From positions 1-6,196 of the forward strand of contig CAMPJY010000143.1 in assembly GCA_946887025.1 (NCBI GenBank): a stretch of DNA of 6,196 bases, given 5' to 3'. The position numbers and the translations under genes are program-made. The first letter of the stretch is position 1; the number at the start of each line of letters is the position of its first letter. The notes beneath the pieces were generated by a model. That model was not told where the DNA came from, searched no databases, and was given only the letters and a program-made list of their open reading frames with translations. This stretch comes from an uncultured Salinimicrobium sp. GTDB taxonomy: Bacteria; Bacteroidota; Bacteroidia; Flavobacteriales; Flavobacteriaceae. Positions 6,171-6,196 of the stretch are shown here, one piece after another.

Positions 6171-6196
6171 GGCTCTGCTGGTCCAAATCTCCAGAT

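Noticed and set aside
6178..6194. CTGG / CCAG inverted repeat near the right edge
   Set aside because: Only 4-bp arms around a 9-nt loop, and the window ends 2 bases later; no support for a terminator or promoter.

Overview
The window looks like chromosomal DNA of a member of the Bacteroidetes, most likely a flavobacterium. The clues are the short LeuA without a regulatory domain, the absence of Shine-Dalgarno sequences before every gene, AT-rich promoter-like boxes resembling the Bacteroidetes TTTG / TAnnTTTG pattern, and a large helical-repeat protein of a type I associate with this phylum. Base composition is moderate, near half GC by eye. The organism assignment is inference; there is no rRNA or other direct marker.

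Layout: (1) positions 1-86 hold the probable 3' end of a plus-strand gene that runs off the left edge. (2) A compact GC-rich hairpin at 87-112, with eight T on the minus strand, separates it from the convergent leucine operon. (3) Positions 121-166 are a small tandem array built from ATCTGCG. (4) Positions 190-4448 on the minus strand are a complete leucine biosynthesis operon, transcribed leuA-leuC-leuD-leuB. (5) A 147-bp divergent intergenic region, 4449-4595, carries candidate promoters for both directions and an inverted repeat in front of leuA. (6) Positions 4596-6143 on the plus strand encode a 515-residue cytoplasmic alpha-helical repeat protein of unknown function. (7) A perfect 9-bp-arm palindrome follows it at 6150-6170, and the last 26 bases show no gene.

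The four leu products form one pathway. LeuA condenses 2-oxoisovalerate with acetyl-CoA to 2-isopropylmalate. The LeuC/LeuD isomerase converts this to 3-isopropylmalate. LeuB oxidises that to the precursor of 2-oxoisocaproate, which a transaminase encoded elsewhere turns into leucine. The genes are packed tightly: a 1-nt overlap for A/C, a 23-nt overlap for C/D and a 2-nt gap for D/B. This implies one transcript and probably translational coupling. The catalytic residues I checked are present. The two enzyme oddities are that LeuA lacks the leucine-binding C-terminal domain and that LeuB has Gln where the NAD-selecting Asp usually sits.

I do not see a clear new multi-gene system. The items most worth a second look are the ATCTGCG array, the terminal palindrome, the uncharacterised 515-residue protein with its possibly leaderless start, and the control of an operon whose first enzyme appears to lack feedback regulation.
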